NCBI RefSeq assembly: GCF_030867145.1
Contig: NC_134416.1
Coordinates: 94,589,183-94,653,182 of the forward strand
Origin: Opisthocomus hoazin
Lineage: Eukaryota; Chordata; Aves; Opisthocomiformes; Opisthocomidae
Length of the DNA: 64,000 nucleotides
Direction of reading: 5' to 3'
Shown here in pieces: positions 1 through 12,100 of the stretch. How positions within the stretch are numbered: the first letter of the stretch is position 1; each line of letters starts with the position of its first letter. Both the position numbers and the translations under genes were made by a program. The notes below the pieces were generated by a model. It saw nothing but the letters and a program-made list of their open reading frames with translations. It searched no databases and was not told where the DNA came from.

Positions 1-1375
1 TTTATAGAAACAGGTGTGGAGTAAAATCCCAAAGTAAATCCTCACAGCTGTTGGCTGCATTTTCAGCTGTATGTTAACATACGAAACAAGATCCTAGGAC
101 ATGCAAGCCTGCTGTCCTGAGGCGAAACAGAAAGGTATTCTCTCCCAGACAACTACTGATAGATAAAAACCCAGAAAGGTAAGTGCTCTGCTGGCATCTA
201 GTGCGGAAGTGAAAGAGTCCGACAGAGAGATCGATGGACAGGCTTAGACATGCCCCATTTACTGTCACCTGGCGCAGTATTTGGAGCGCTGCTGGTAGCA
301 ACAGACCTGTCAGAAAGTTGAAATCATTACAAGCGTTACACTTAGGTTGTGAAAAAGCTGTTCCAAGCGCCTGTGATGAGTGATGCTTTGCCTGGAGCCT
401 GGAAGCCGCCGAGGAGGCAGGAGGGATGGCGAGGCTCCCCTCTCCCATCGCAGGGCTCCTGCCAGCGACAGCAGCCTTGCTAAGGGGTTACCACCCCTGA
501 GGGTGCCTGGCGAGGAACCGGGGGGGAGGCTCCTGGGAAGGGTTAGCGGAGAGGTGTGGTGGGACGGGGTCAGAGCAGCACAGCTCTGTAGAGCCAGCCG
601 TGATGCCAGCGAGGGCTCTGTGCCCAGCACCTGCACGGAGAGCGAGGGGCATCCCTTGGGACTTGGGTGGCTGCAGGAGGGGAGCACAGCTTGTCCATCT
701 CACGTGGCTTCACTGAAAAGAGAGGGACTCGTCAGTGGGCTTGTAACTTGGAGCCAGGTTTGCAGTTTTTCTTTCTTTACATTATTCCAGCTCCTTTCCC
801 TTCATCCAGTAAAAGGCTGTGTACCTAAACCTGTCTACTGAGTCATCACTTGGGAGTGAAGAAAAGTATTTTAACAAATCTGATTGCATTTTCCGGTTTC
901 TGGCTTCAGTCTCTAGTCGGTGTTCAAAGACCCTTGGAAATCGAGCCAGCTCTTGTCATTGCCTCTCGAGGCCTGGCAGGAGGTTTACATGTACAGATAC
1001 TTTCACTGTCATCAGTGGAAAACTAGTCTTACACTTACAATTTTGGTTTTTACCATTTACCTAGTGTTGTACTCTGGAGTCTGTGGCTGCCTTTGCCTGG
1101 AGCATTAAAAATATCTCCAGGAATTCTCTGATTTGGTTAGTAGTGACGCCCCTCTTTCCCGTGCTTTCCAGTGTGTCTAAGAAAGGCTCTCGAGTCTCTC
1201 CCCCGTGGGAGTGACCTTATCTGCTCCATCTGCTCCGGCGCTGGCAGGCACTGCCGCGTTCCTTGCACCAAGCAGAGCACCCGCTGCTCCTCACAGGGCA
1301 CCGTGACCCAGGCCAGGGCATCTTTGCATCTCTCACCATGATCCCACTCCCCTGAGCTTTTATTTGCTGCCATAT
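1..1375. other. Intergenic DNA, no gene recognised
   Basis: Mixed-composition sequence. Open frames up to 153 codons on both strands (380-841 plus, 310-687 minus) overlap one another, lack recognisable domains and look like chance frames in moderately GC-rich DNA. Confidence 0.6.
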
Positions 1376-2360
1376 TGGGTTTGCATGGCAAGGTTTTGGT
1401 AGCAGGGGGGCTACAGGAGTGGCTTGTGTGAGAAGCTGCGAGAAGATTCCCCCATGTCTGACAGAGCCAGTGCCAGCCGGCTCGAAGATGGACCCACCGC
1501 TGGCCAAGACTGAGCCCATCAGCAACGGAGGTATCGCCTCTGGGATAACGTACTTAAGAATGGGGAAAAAATGCAACAGGGGAGTGAGGAGTGAGAATGC
1601 GTGAGACAAGCAACTCTGCAGACACCAAGGTCAGTGAAGAAGGAGAAGGAGGAGGTGCTCCAGGCACCGGAGCAGAGATTCCCCTGCAGCCCATGGGGAA
1701 GACCACGGTGAGGCAGGCTGTGCCCCTGCAGCCCATGGAGGTCCATGGCGGTGCAGATCTCCACCTGCAGCCCATGGAGGACCCCACGCTGGAGCAGGTG
1801 GATGCCTGTAGGAGGCTGTGACCCCATGGGGAGCCCACACTGGAGCAGGCTCCTGCCAGGACCTGCGGACACTTGGAGAGAGGAGCCCATGCCAGGGCAG
1901 GTTTGCTGGCAGGGCTTGTGATGCCGTGGAGGACCCATGCTGGAGCAGCTGTTCCTGAAGGACTGCACCCCGTGGGAAGGACACACGCTGGGGCAGGGGA
2001 AGAGTGTGAGGAGGAAGGAGCGGCAGAGACAACGTGTGATGAACTGACCGCAACCCCCATTCCACATCACCCTGCACTGCTCAGGGGGAGGAGGTAGAGA
2101 ATTTGGGAGGGAAGTTGTGCCTGGGAAGAAGGGAGGGGTGAGGGAAAGGTGGGTTTAAGATTTGGTTTTATTTCTCATTATCCTACTCCACTTTGATTGG
2201 AAATAAATTAATTTCCTCAAGTCAAGTCTGTTTTGCTCGTGATCATATTTGGTAAGTGATCTCTCCCTGTCCTTACCTCAACCCACAAGACTTTTGTTGT
2301 ATTTTTTCTCCCCTGTCCAGCTGAGGAGGGGAGTGATCCAGTCAGGGTCAACCCCCCACA
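1376..2360 (+). mobile_element. Probable solo LTR of an avian endogenous retrovirus
   Basis: About 985 bp beginning TGGG and ending CACA, with a TATA-like ACTTAAGAA near 1551, imperfect internal reiterations built on CCTGCAGCCCATGG and GCTGGAGCAG, and a polyadenylation signal AATAAA at 2202-2207. It ends in a tail (CCCACAAG...GAGGGGAGTGA) that also ends the intron-16 LTR. No coding region or second LTR is seen, so a solo LTR is likely. Assignment rests on recognition of the bird LTR style; the exact family is not claimed. No clear target-site duplication was found at these edges, so the ends may be off by a few bases. Open frames here are not genes. Confidence 0.7.
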
Positions 2361-4600
2361 GCTGCTGATGAGGAATAGACTGAATCTGCCATCACCTCTC
2401 CACTATGGCCATCTCCCCCAATAAATCTGCCCCCTTTCCTGGATTCCCACTTACTCTCTTCTCTCCCCCCTTTCTGTCCTTTTCATTCCTTCTCTGTAGG
2501 TTATTTGAAGCCGCCGGTGTCAATTGGTTTCTTGTTCTCCCTTTCAATGTTCCTCTGAGTGTCTCACCTTTCTTATGGTTAGGCAAGGGTCGGCTCTCGG
2601 AGCATACAACTCCTTTTCTCCCTAAAACCAAAAGTATGGCTCTGACCACAGGGACAGAAAAAAGAACCGCAAAAAAATGTTTTCAGGTGGTATGTTGCTA
2701 ATTTGCTTGTTGGTGTGTCAAACCGGTTGACCAAAGAGCTTCTGGGTTTCTCATGCCTGGTTTGCATTAATTTTTACTTAAAATAAATTGCGAATGTTTA
2801 GTCCCAAATTTCCTAATTTTGCTGAAAGAGCTTCTGGGATTTCAGAGGGTGTGTTTTGTGAACTTCATAGAAAAAGGGTGGGTGGAGCACAATTTTAATT
2901 ATGCCACAGCAATAACAGGAAAATTATTTTAATATAGCAGATGACAGGCAAAGAGACGCATTTACCTAACACTGTCCAGGTGTTTCTAGGTTATTCAGTA
3001 GCTCATCATTTTATTAAAAAACAATTTTATTGGAATTTCAGTACAAAGCATGTGATTCCAAATATTACAAATAATAATGAATATTAATAGCAAGATACAG
3101 GGAAAATAGTAAATTCTGGAGTAAGGTCTCAGAAATAGGTACTCAAGATCATAGGGAGCATCATTGCTGCACTGAACACTATAAACAGAGACAAGAGCAA
3201 GAAAGTAGAATTAAGATTACATGGATAGTTGCATGGATTAAGGGCTTCTTTCCCTATCTAAAAACCTGAATATCTATTTTTGCATGACTTAAGAATATGT
3301 CTATTATTTTTTTCTTACCAAATATTTTGTCTTCTTCTCTAAAACTACAAAAATTTGGAATCCAGAAATGACCAAAAAGTACTTTTCCTTTCAGTTATCC
3401 ACAATTCAGACTATTTATTACCTTCAAGGATGAATTCATTCCACTTATTTGGTCATTGAAAGCTGAATTCTGTATGCAGAATTTTGCCCATAAAATGTTC
3501 ATTTAAAAATACATATATTTGGTCTGTTATGTGCCAGGGCACAGGTCCTTTTTTCTTTTTCCTTCTTTTTTCTTTTCTTGGTGTGAGTTGTCTCCTTAAA
3601 CAAAACTCATCTAACGAGCATTTTTTATTTCGGGAACTTTCTGGGACTAATCAGCTGGAAAGGGGTAATTTTGTTTGCTTGGAATTGAGGCTGTGTTTGT
3701 ACTAAGATATGAACAATTTCATTCTTCAGTACAAGCAAGTTTCCTTGGACAAAAAGCCACACCTTGTGCCTGTAGAATTTACTCCACTTTCCAGAAAAAG
3801 CAACTTCATGAGTAGAAATCTGGCTTCTCTGTAAACTCCCAGTGTGCACTTGAACAATTTGGTTTGGCTGAGATTTTCCAAGACATCCTTTTTAAAGCCA
3901 AGAGCACCCCAAAATTTCCGCTCACATATGATCCCCCATAGGCTATACATCTTCTAGGTGAACATTCAGGGGGTTTTTTACCTAGCTGGAAAAAGGGGAA
4001 ATGTTTGCTACCGTCAGTGATCAACCGACAATTCTGGCAAAAATTACTATACTGAATCAGTCTTTAAAATTCCAAAATTTTAAACAGAGTTCCAGGAAAA
4101 AAAAAACCTTCTTCCCATGTTTGCTCGACTTCAGAAGTCCTGTTTTGCAAACAAATCTACACATTACTAATCTGGGCTTCAGACTGTATCCCACAAAGCA
4201 ATACAGACGCTCAAGTGCAACATCAAAGCAGCAAGTTTAAGGTAAGTAAATATAAGAGCTTCTAATTATATTACAAGGTAATTACCACGCACAAACCAAT
4301 TCAGAGCAATCAAGGCACTTTATTAAATACATTTGCAGAGAGCACCTGTTCTTACCCTCTTTCTAAAGAGAAATAATGAACTTTGACCTAGCAGAAAGAA
4401 ATTACCATCTAGTGTAATCCCGCAAATTGTTGAGTCTGTGCCGGGAGTGAGCGCACCTTCCCCACAGCCGCTGCCAGTCTAACAAAACCAGTTGCTGCAA
4501 GTCCCTAAGCATACGCTGGAGCAAGCACGCAATGGGGGATCTCGGGAGAAAGGGTCCGGGCAGGGGAGGGCCCAGGCCACCACACGTCTCTGGCCCAGCA
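2361..4600. other. AT-rich intergenic DNA, no gene recognised
   Basis: Mostly AT-rich with short overlapping open frames under 100 codons on both strands. I see no exon, repeat family or RNA gene I can support. Confidence 0.6.
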
Positions 4601-4873
4601 CGGACATCTGCCCCTGCCCACATGGACATCTCCCCCTGCCTACCTGGGCATCTGCCCCTGCGCACCCAGACGTATGCCCCTGCCCACCCGAACGTCTCCC
4701 CCTGCCCACCCGGATGTCTCCCCCTGCCCATCCGGACATTTCCCCCTGCCCACCGGGACGTCTCCCCCTGCCCACCCAGACATCTCCCCCTGCCCACCCG
4801 GACGTCTCCCCCTGCCCATCCGGACATTTCCCCCTGCCCACACGGACATCTGCCCCTGCCCACCTGGACACTG
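4601..4873. repeat. 22-bp minisatellite, 12 full units plus a partial
   Basis: Twelve consecutive 22-bp units from 4601 to 4864, consensus CGGACRTCTCCCCCTGCCCA plus two bases, then a degenerate partial unit. Units differ mainly at the first three bases (CGG, TGG, CAG, GGG) and TCTC/TCTG/TTTC. Because 22 is not divisible by three, every third unit returns to the same frame. The lack of stops leaves long repetitive open frames on both strands (4402-4926), which are not genes. Confidence 0.95.
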
Positions 4874-7800
4874 ACAATCTTTGCAAGGGTTATTTGTGCC
4901 AACGAGGAGTGAAATCCTGAGCTCACTCATCCACAGCTCATTCGTGAACTAGCGAGTTTCAGACAGGAGGTTTCAGCAAGGAGAAAGCATGAGCTTATGC
5001 AGCAAACCTCAAGACGTTATCAGATTTGCTCTTAAGGACCGATAGGACCACGCCCAGTCCTGGTAATTTCCAGCATACTCCTTCCTTCTGGTCTGAAACA
5101 AATGGACATCAGTCCCCTGATAGAGCCACCACGAGATCTTGGAGGGCTGACAAGTTATGGGCTGTGAGGCAAAAAGCTTCAGGCCACCTTATTCAGTCCT
5201 TCACAGGGTTCCTCTCTAAGGTGCTTTGATTTTCCGTTTCTTCCCCAGTAAGCTATAGAGATGATGGCCTGTCTGTACTTGACACAGCAGCTGCCATAAG
5301 GCAGGCCCCTTCCAGAGCCCTGTCTTGAGCTTCAGCCCAGACCTCAGGCCAAGATCATCTGTTGGTTATAGCCTGTTCTCCTGGTTCAGGAGGAAAAACC
5401 AACCTAAACCTGAAACCTCTCCCCAGCAAGATGGAATTACAATCCCCAGTCGCCTGCCTCTCTTCAAAGAGACCAACAGTCTGCGTCACAACTTATTAGC
5501 TCCCCGAGATCTCCCAGCTTGCTTGTAGGCTTGCCTGCGGAGTCGAGATCCATTTTTTTGAGTGAAATCACCACTTGCTTCCACCAAGCCAGACCCCAGT
5601 GTTTTTCCTTTCCTCCTTGTGCAAACCTTCTCACAATCCCAGATACAAACAACGAACGAGTTCTCCAGGGTGTGGAAGATCTTCCATCTTGTTAGCTGGA
5701 TAAAGAGGGGGAGGGAAAAAAGGGAAATTAGCCATCTTCTCTGAAGAAGGAATTCATAGTGTGTCCCCACCATCACATACTCTTTCTCATGAGAGAGTGA
5801 CGCTGACATTAATGGGATAGCATCTGCCTGAACGTCCATTCAAAAAGTAAAACTTGGATATAAAGGAGATAGCAATAACACTGTGAGAGGAAGTCTCGGA
5901 CAGGCTAGTCCTGAAAGAAAGACTCGGGACTTTCTATCTGAGCCATACGGTCTCAGTGTGGCCTTGAAGATTTGACATAAATATGCTAGGTCAGAGATCC
6001 ATGTTCAAGCTACTGCTCCACCATGCTTATTCATGCTGCGACTGCCATACCCACACGGCTCCTTCTTACCCACCATCTTCTCTGGGACACCCTGCTTTTG
6101 CACAGCCATTTATGTTTTCATGAGCTTGAGCAGGAACCAGAAGCCTGATTCCTCTTGTTTCAGTCAGATACCAGAATACTATTAGCTATTCCAACACTCC
6201 CTGCTGGTTTTAAGCAGAAATCAGTGCCTGCTGCTGAACTCTTCCCTTGAAATTTCTTCAAAAGTGGCACCAAAACTGAATTTTGGTAAGGTGGGTTTTT
6301 TCTGATGATATGTATTTATCCTTAACAAAATCACAGCCAGCTCATTTCAGTTCCTCAGAGTTAAAACCCATGGTTTAGCCGAGCACAACCATTTCTGTAT
6401 ATTATGCAACAATCATGGTAAGTTCTTTCCTGTGAGAAAAGACATAAATGCCAATATTTTCAAACTTCAAGCTCTGAGAGCTAAATGAATTCGCAGGGAC
6501 AAACACATGTTATGTGAGTTGAGAGCAAACAGTAAGCATGGCATGACTCAGAACAGCAATGAAACCGCACACTCCTCACTGGACTTGTGAATTATGCAAA
6601 TAGAAAGTCAGAAATTAATCAACAGACTCCTGCCTTGGCATTTGTAATTAAGGCTCTTCATTACCACGCAAAATGCTTTTATAATGTAGGTTTGTTAAAA
6701 GGTCTATTTTATGTTTTCTGCTTTGATGGGATAAAAAGTTTTTGTGAAGTTTGGGAAACAACTCATTTCCCTACATGCAGACTAGATTCTGCACATTTCA
6801 CCTGGGTACAGTTCAGAGTAATTTTTGATGTGTTTATGTTTGTATTTCAGGCAGCCGAACTACTGGCAGCTGTGTTGCTTACGTCCTGGAAACCTCCCAG
6901 AGAATCTGCAGACTTCAAAGGCTGTTAGGAATTCTTCATATTCTTTAGATAGGGTATCTTTTCGAGGATCTCTTCTTTCTGTGATCTCCCCACAGCAGCT
7001 GAAAGCCAACAATTATAACCTTTTTGTCACACTTCTATTTTCTCTTATACTAAATGGCTCTCCATTTATCGTAAATACAAATTTTACAAAGAAGAAAATA
7101 TATTTTTTTGTGTGTTTGTTTTTTTCTGAAAACAAGAAATACATGGTTTTTTCCACCTCCAGATTTAAAAAAACAAAGAACACGACTGAGATGCTGAAGC
7201 CAAGCTCAGAAGAGCCAAGTCAGTACAGGGCCCAGTCCTGCAATGCACACCGCAATGCACACAACTTTCCCAAGGCCCCGCTCACTTTCTTCCCTGGGCT
7301 CCAGGAGAGACTTTGATTTGCCCATGGAGCACAACACTAAATATGTATAACAAATTTGTAAGTACAACAGATTTAGGATGGACATCCAGGTAAGTGAAAA
7401 TTTGTATCTTTCACCTTCCAACTTTAATTTAAATATGGTCATATTAAATAACTGAAAATGAGCAGGCAAAAAATCTTATTGAGTGTCTGTGATGATATGT
7501 GTTACTAAATTGCAGGGCATTAGTAAACACCTTTGAGAAGCTGACAGAGATCAATATAGCAACCAGAATATAGCAGGGAGGGAAAGTGTGATGGAAAAAC
7601 AGATGGAAAGGTCACTGAACTGTAATTACATTTTAGTAAATGGTTTGTTGCTCTGCATATTATAGATATGGGTTTTCAAAAACAGAAAGAGGTCTCTAGT
7701 GTCTTTTTTCTCATGTTTCTTTCAGTGACAATCTAAATTCAACCCTTTTTTGGTCATGACAGCTGATCTGGAATTGATCCTACACCCAAAATCTACAAGC

Positions 7801-8412
7801 CAATCCAAAGTATACTGCAGGTCCAAGAATACTTCAGGCACCATCATTAAAGATATATTAACATAAATACATCAACATATTTAACGTCAGTAATGTATTG
7901 CCAGGTAGTGTTTTCCATGGAATTTCCTAGATTTGAACCGAAAGCTCACTGAATGGCACCACGGTGACCGTGACCCCTACCCAGGCCCTCATTAATAAGG
8001 CAGGGTTAGAAACTCCTTGCATGTTCTTCCGACATCACCCTGCAGAGAGGGAGCCGGGCCAGCCCCACGGGGGCTCTGGGAGCGCAACCCCTTTCTGCAG
8101 CTGACCAGGGGCAGAGACCACCAGCCACGGGCACCTTCGGATGGTGAAGGCTTCAGACACCTGGAAACGCCTCTGAGGTGATAGGCTTCATCAGGTGGCA
8201 GCGTTTGAAGCAATAGGTTTCCCAACATCTGCAGCTGCCCATGCCATGGCCCATCAAATTGGCAGACGCATGCCACCGCCGTCCCTGTCCCTCTGGCTCA
8301 TGGCGGGCCCCAGAGAGGCTCTGCTCCTCTGCCACCTACTCCGTGGTGTCTCTACACCCCGTCCCGGGGCTGGAGCAGAGATGCCCTCTTGTGGTACCCG
8401 TTCTGCTCTGTC
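4874..8412. other. Intergenic DNA, no gene recognised
   Basis: AT-rich to moderate composition. An octamer ATGCAAAT is present near 6594. The stretch at about 7960-8412 is noticeably more GC- and CpG-rich than its left flank and abuts the CR1 element. No exon can be supported. Confidence 0.5.
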
Positions 8413-9190
8413 ACAGAATCACAGAGTCACAGAATAGTAGGGGTTGGAAGGGACCTCTGTGGGTCATCTAGTACAACCCCCCTGCCGAAGCAGGGTCACC
8501 TACAGTAGGCTGCACAGGACCTTGTCCAGGCAGGTCTTGAATATCTCCAGAGAAGGAGACTCCACAACCTCCCCGGGCAGCCTGTTCCAGTGCTCCGTCA
8601 CCCTCAGAGGGAAGAAGTTCTTCCTCATGTTCAGACGGAACTTCCTGTGCCTCAGTTTGTGCCCATTGCCCCTTGTCCTGTCACTGGGCACCACTGAAAA
8701 GAGCTCGGCCCCATCTTCCTGACACCCACCCTTCAAATATTTGTAGGCATTTATAAGGTCCCCTCGCAGCCTTCTCTTCTTCAGGCTGAACAAGCCCAGT
8801 TCCCTCAACCTCTCCTCGTAGGGGAGATGCTCCAGTCCCCTCACCATCCTTGTAGCCCTCCGCTGGACTCTCTCCAGTAGCTCTTCATCTTTCTTGAACT
8901 GGGGAGCCCAGAACTGGACACAGTACTCCAGATGAGGCCTCACCAGGGCAGTGTAGAGGGGAAGGAGAACCTCCCTCGTCCTGCTGGCCACACTCTGTCA
9001 CCTCTCTGGATCTGCCCGCGCTTCTGCCCCTGCCTTCCAGGTCATAGCTGCCCCGAGGCTCTGTCACCGCGCGTCCCATAATCTTCCTATGGACTGAGAT
9101 TAGGCCGACTGGATTCTCCTTCTTCGCCTTGAGGGTGGCTGGGACACTTGCCTTTTTCCCGTTTCCAAGGACCTCCCCTCGTTTCCAGTT
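8413..9190 (-). mobile_element. CR1 LINE fragment, 3' end with reverse-transcriptase remnants
   Basis: On the minus strand, 8991-8500 reads an open frame of 163 codons with the C-terminal part of CR1 ORF2: [13 protein letters not shown], then [12 protein letters not shown], then [13 protein letters not shown] and H-W-N-R-L-P. The 3' tail with the avian CR1 signature and CACAGAATCACAGA lies at 8413-8500. A second, more decayed block at about 9088-9190 resembles the fingers of the reverse transcriptase (V-x-P-A-T-L-K-A-K-K-E-N-P). Unrelated or deleted sequence lies between them. 5'-truncated and inactive; CR1 is the dominant bird LINE. Confidence 0.9.
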
Positions 9191-12100
9191 CTTGGCTTCT
9201 TTTAGTCTCTCTCCTAGCCCCTCTCCTCCTAGCCGCTGCTATGAACACATCCCTCCCCACTCACCACGCTCATCCTGGTCATGTTCTTCACCATAACCCT
9301 TTCCACCGTGCTTTGCACCCGTACAGCTCCTGGCTGCTCGGCAGGACCCCGTAGAGAAGGAGAAACACTGTTTGCCCAGCTTCAGCTTACTCGCACAGGG
9401 AGTGAGGTTGAGAGAGGAGGGAGTTGTCCATGAGCCTTCGCTTTCCTTGAAGCGACTCTGAGGTCCAGGCCTCACGGAGAACTCCCTGCCCTTTACTGTC
9501 TAGATTCTCCCCTGCCTTTCCATACAAGTGGGATCAGGAACTGGCTCGGGGGGACCAGGAATGTGTAAGAGAAGTAGAGAGAGTGCATCCCCTCAGGAGG
9601 CTGTAAACCATTTGAAGACCCCTGCTTTCCTTCCTAGTAGAGCACTGAGAGAAGAGAGGAAAGGAACAATCCTTGAGGATCCAGAGAGAAACAAAAGAGC
9701 AGCAGAACCCCATTTGCCACCCTGAATATGAGAGTCCTGACCGTAAAATTTGGTGCAGGTTCCTAACAGCAATTTGTGTTCACAGGAATTTGCTGACAAT
9801 GAATCAGAAAATACAGGCTCTCAGAACACTCCTCCTTCTAAAGTAGGGATAAGCTAGACACTTATTTCTGAAGCAGGGACTATTCCAGATGTTCTCCTTT
9901 GAAAAGGACAGATTCCAAACAGGCTCATTCTCAGGAGCTGAATGGGGACGGGGAGCTGAGCTGCTCTGGTAGTCTTCAGACCCTCTGAGGACAAGGCCAG
10001 GAGACAGAAATGCCATGCACTGCCATTTCTGTGTGTATCATCTCCCTTGTGAGATGACTCTTTCTTTAGCACCTTTAACCGGGCTGAGGCCCTGGCAGAG
10101 GCCCATCTGACGTCACCGCGTTAAAAAATGAGTAAAACAAAATGTTTAACCGACCTGCAAACAAGACCCAAGAAAATATAGGGTTTGAGCATTAAACGTG
10201 TTTGATGTTCCATGTCAGTCACCCAACTGAATATCTGCTTCACTGAGCCAAGCGCTTTGCTTTCCTCTTTAGATGTCAAAAGCATGAAGTGGTCTCTTCA
10301 CTGTATGCCCTGACCCTACAGCACAGGCAGTACACACAGCAAATGCATTATTTCATGGGGAAACGAGCAAAAGCTGGGTTTTATTCCCAAATTGTGGTGT
10401 GCAAGCTACAGTGAAGTGAAAGTTACTACAGAAATCAGACAACTTCATAAAGCAGAGGTCATTGACTCTGATCAACCTGTAATAACCCTGACCTGTAGAC
10501 TGCAGCTCACTTATCTCTGGCCAAGACAATTCTCATCCTTTTTCCTGTTGCTGCAAATATTTGAGATAAAGTAATGACAGTTCATCAGAAATCTAATGAG
10601 TCAGTGCAGGAGAAGCAGAGGCAGGCACAAAGGTGTCATTACAGAAAGTATCTGTAGTGACTATGTGGATCATTCTCCACAAGAGACATGTTCTCTTTTT
10701 GGCAACGCTCACAGTTTTAAATGAAGTAGAACTGAAGCCTGCCCTAAGGAGTTCAGTTTAATTTGGTTGGCAGTCATAACCTCCAATAACATCTGGAAGG
10801 TTAAGAAAAAAGTTTATGGCAAAACAAGATTGCTCTTGCTAAATACTGAGGATAATCCCTAACTGCTGTCATCTTTAAGGATATTTTCACCGATTTTTAA
10901 TGACATGAGAACCAGCATGTCCTCAGAAGGAGTTACAAGCAGTCACTTGACAATGGTAACATGCTTCACACCACACCATCTATTACCAAAGAGAACAAGG
11001 GGAAGTAAGCAAAAAAAAAAAAAATCATTCTGTTCTAATGACACAAATATCTAACTATCTAAAAGGTTCACTTGAAGTTGATGGAAGTGTTTTAAGCAAA
11101 GAACCGTATGCCTCAAATGACAGTACATTTACTAGGAATGGGATATTCCAGAAGACAAATACAGCCTTTTTTTTGTTTGTTTTGAACCCAGGAGTCCTTC
11201 ACCAAGCAACAGCAGCCAGAGAGCTCTGAATCCCAGGCAGGTTAGTGGCCGCCATCGGCTCCACTCTCAGCGTGACAGCGGGATCCCAACCAAGTTGACA
11301 GCACCTGTGTTCTGAACAGAAAATCCACTGTAACTAATACACGTGCAAAGATCCCTGCTGCGTTTAAGCGATGTAATTTGGTGAGGCACATTCCGGAGAT
11401 ATTGAGAAGAGCTGTGAAGTTCTGCAAGTATTTCTTTAATGTGTGGAAATGGATAAGTGTCAATCATCCAAGTATTATCTAGCTTCTTGAACTCTAGACA
11501 AACAGCCTCGATTTTCTTCTCAGACAAACCTATTCAACAGTGACTTCTTCAGTAATATCATTTTAGACTAGTTTTTTTACACTTTAGCAAAACCTCACCT
11601 CTCACTGAAAATGGTAGCGGGCATAGTTTCTTTCTTGGTCGAAACGTTAATAATCCATAGAACAAAGCCCGGTGCATAGCCAAGCGCCTCCTCTGAAATA
11701 TTTTCTAAAATAAGCAGATGTGAAGCCTATATCACGGCTGCTTCTGATGGTGCTGAGCCATTATGTCCATCCCTAAATGTATGCTTGGTGCAGTACTGCT
11801 ATGCATTTGTAGCATACAGCAGGTGTGCAAAACATCAATCACAAGTCACATTTTCATTCAGGAAGTTTGATTCCTCAGGTAGCTGCTAACCACAGCCTAG
11901 GCTCGGTAAGAAGCAAACACCAGCTGAAAGGAAACACCTCGGTTGGAGCCGAGGCTTCAGAGTCAGTGTCTAGCACCCATCCAACAGCCTGGGCTGTTCT
12001 GAAATGTTCAGCTAAAGAGAAACTGAAAAGCATTAGCTTTTGCTGTTTGGCTTTTTCAACTCTCCGAAGTTTCAAAATAACTCTAAAAATGTAGCGGAAT

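Noticed and set aside
1519..2097. Overlapping open frames on both strands, up to 183 codons
   Set aside because: They lie within the LTR-like element with its imperfect internal repeats; no protein family signature.
4402..4926. Long repetitive open frames on both strands (up to 174 codons)
   Set aside because: They are products of the 22-bp minisatellite, open in several frames on both strands at once.
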